Shown: positions 13,408-13,606 of the stretch, in pieces | Numbering within the stretch: the first letter of the stretch is position 1 | Layout: the number at the start of each line of letters is the position of its first letter | DNA from: Gammaproteobacteria bacterium | GTDB lineage: Bacteria > Pseudomonadota > Gammaproteobacteria > Pseudomonadales > Azotimanducaceae | Assembly (NCBI GenBank): GCA_002712135.1 | Contig: PASO01000044.1 | Coordinates: forward strand, 3,819 to 17,424 | Length of the DNA stretch: 13,606 nucleotides | Direction of reading: 5' to 3' | The notes under the pieces: generated by a model | Seen by the model: the letters and a program-made list of their open reading frames with translations, nothing else | Database searches by the model: none | What the model was told of the DNA's origin: nothing | Made by a program: the position numbers and the translations under genes

Positions 13408-13606
13408 ATGAACCAACCAAATATTCTCCTTATTATGAATGACGATATGGGTTATTCCGATATTGGCTGCTTCGGCGGCGAAGTGCGGACGCCGAACCTT
13501 GATCAACTCGCCGATAACGGGGTGCGTTTGACCCAGTTCTACAATACCGCCCGCTGCTGCCCAACCCGGGCGTCGATTCTTACCGGGCTGCATCCACATC
13601 AAACTG
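13408..13606 (+). CDS. Arylsulfatase (formylglycine-dependent), N-terminal part
   Basis: The gene continues past the window; 66 residues are visible. It opens [26 protein letters not shown], where Asp12-Asp13 are the calcium-ligand pair of the alkaline-phosphatase-like sulfatase fold (PF00884). It then has [21 protein letters not shown] and the active-site signature CCPTR (Cys50 to Arg54), followed by ASILTG. Cys50 must be oxidised to formylglycine by a maturation enzyme (FGE or anSME) for sulfate-ester hydrolysis. No signal peptide follows this start. An in-frame ATG at 13381 would add nine polar residues; I prefer 13408 because an AGG lies about 10 nt upstream and relatives begin just before PNIL. 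Substrate (sulfated polysaccharide, steroid or small aryl ester) cannot be told from this fragment. Divergence from the MATE operon and the preceding tRNA suggest it begins a new unit. Confidence 0.9.
   Translation, partial: MNQPNILLIMNDDMGYSDIGCFGGEVRTPNLDQLADNGVRLTQFYNTARCCPTRASILTGLHPHQT

Noticed and set aside
13366..13602. 78-codon leftward open frame at the right edge
   Set aside because: Antisense to the sulfatase signature region, whose rightward reading is unmistakable.
13188..13606. Genomic island inserted at tRNA-Arg
   Set aside because: No integrase or duplicated tRNA 3' end is visible in the 342 nt downstream; the sulfatase alone does not indicate an island.

Overview
The window reads as chromosomal DNA of a free-living, probably marine or aquatic, gammaproteobacterium. 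Pointers to this are the YejB/YejE-type peptide ABC permeases, a nu-class (YfcG/YghU-like) glutathione S-transferase, a short-form IlvD, a small protein resembling the gammaproteobacterial DUF5062 family, and a formylglycine-type sulfatase. Base composition is roughly balanced and gene packing is tight. I see no integrase, transposase, phage structural gene, CRISPR array, toxin-antitoxin pair or recognisable defence module. The content looks like core and niche metabolism rather than an island.

Layout, left to right. (1) 16-1182 (+): a membrane-anchored helical protein of unknown function with two related helical repeats. (2) 1189-2262 (-): an outer-membrane beta-barrel candidate followed by a small cytoplasmic protein. 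(3) 2648-4321 (+): an amidohydrolase of the N-acyl-D-amino-acid deacylase superfamily, from a divergent subgroup. (4) 4874-6553 (+): ilvD (branched-chain amino acid and pantothenate precursor synthesis), after a 552-nt gap containing a perfect hairpin and a good promoter. (5) 6550-8000 (-): glutathione S-transferase and family 2 glycosyltransferase genes, translationally coupled by a TAATG overlap. (6) 8353-8688 (+): a four-helix membrane protein of the PF04020 holin-like family, behind an AT-rich regulatory region full of inverted repeats. (7) 9022-9429 (+): a membrane-anchored protein resembling the split-barrel nitroreductase/quinone reductase family. (8) 9435-12954 (-): an operon MATE exporter - yejB - yejE with 2-nt gaps and no yejA or yejF in the window. 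(9) 13188-13264 (+): tRNA-Arg(TCG). (10) 13408-end (+): the start of an arylsulfatase that runs off the window.

Three convergent gene pairs end within a few bases of each other (1182/1189, 6553/6550, 9429/9435), so no intrinsic terminator fits between them. Several starts need trimming relative to the longest reading frame. For ilvD and the holin-like gene the upstream in-frame starts fall inside likely promoters; for the beta-barrel a strong Shine-Dalgarno picks the internal ATG.

I found no convincing undescribed multi-gene system. The best leads are the MATE-yejB-yejE operon lacking its ATPase and binding protein, the inverted-repeat cluster at 8093-8291, the repeat-containing unknown protein at the left edge, and tRNA-like sequence fragments just upstream of the tRNA gene.
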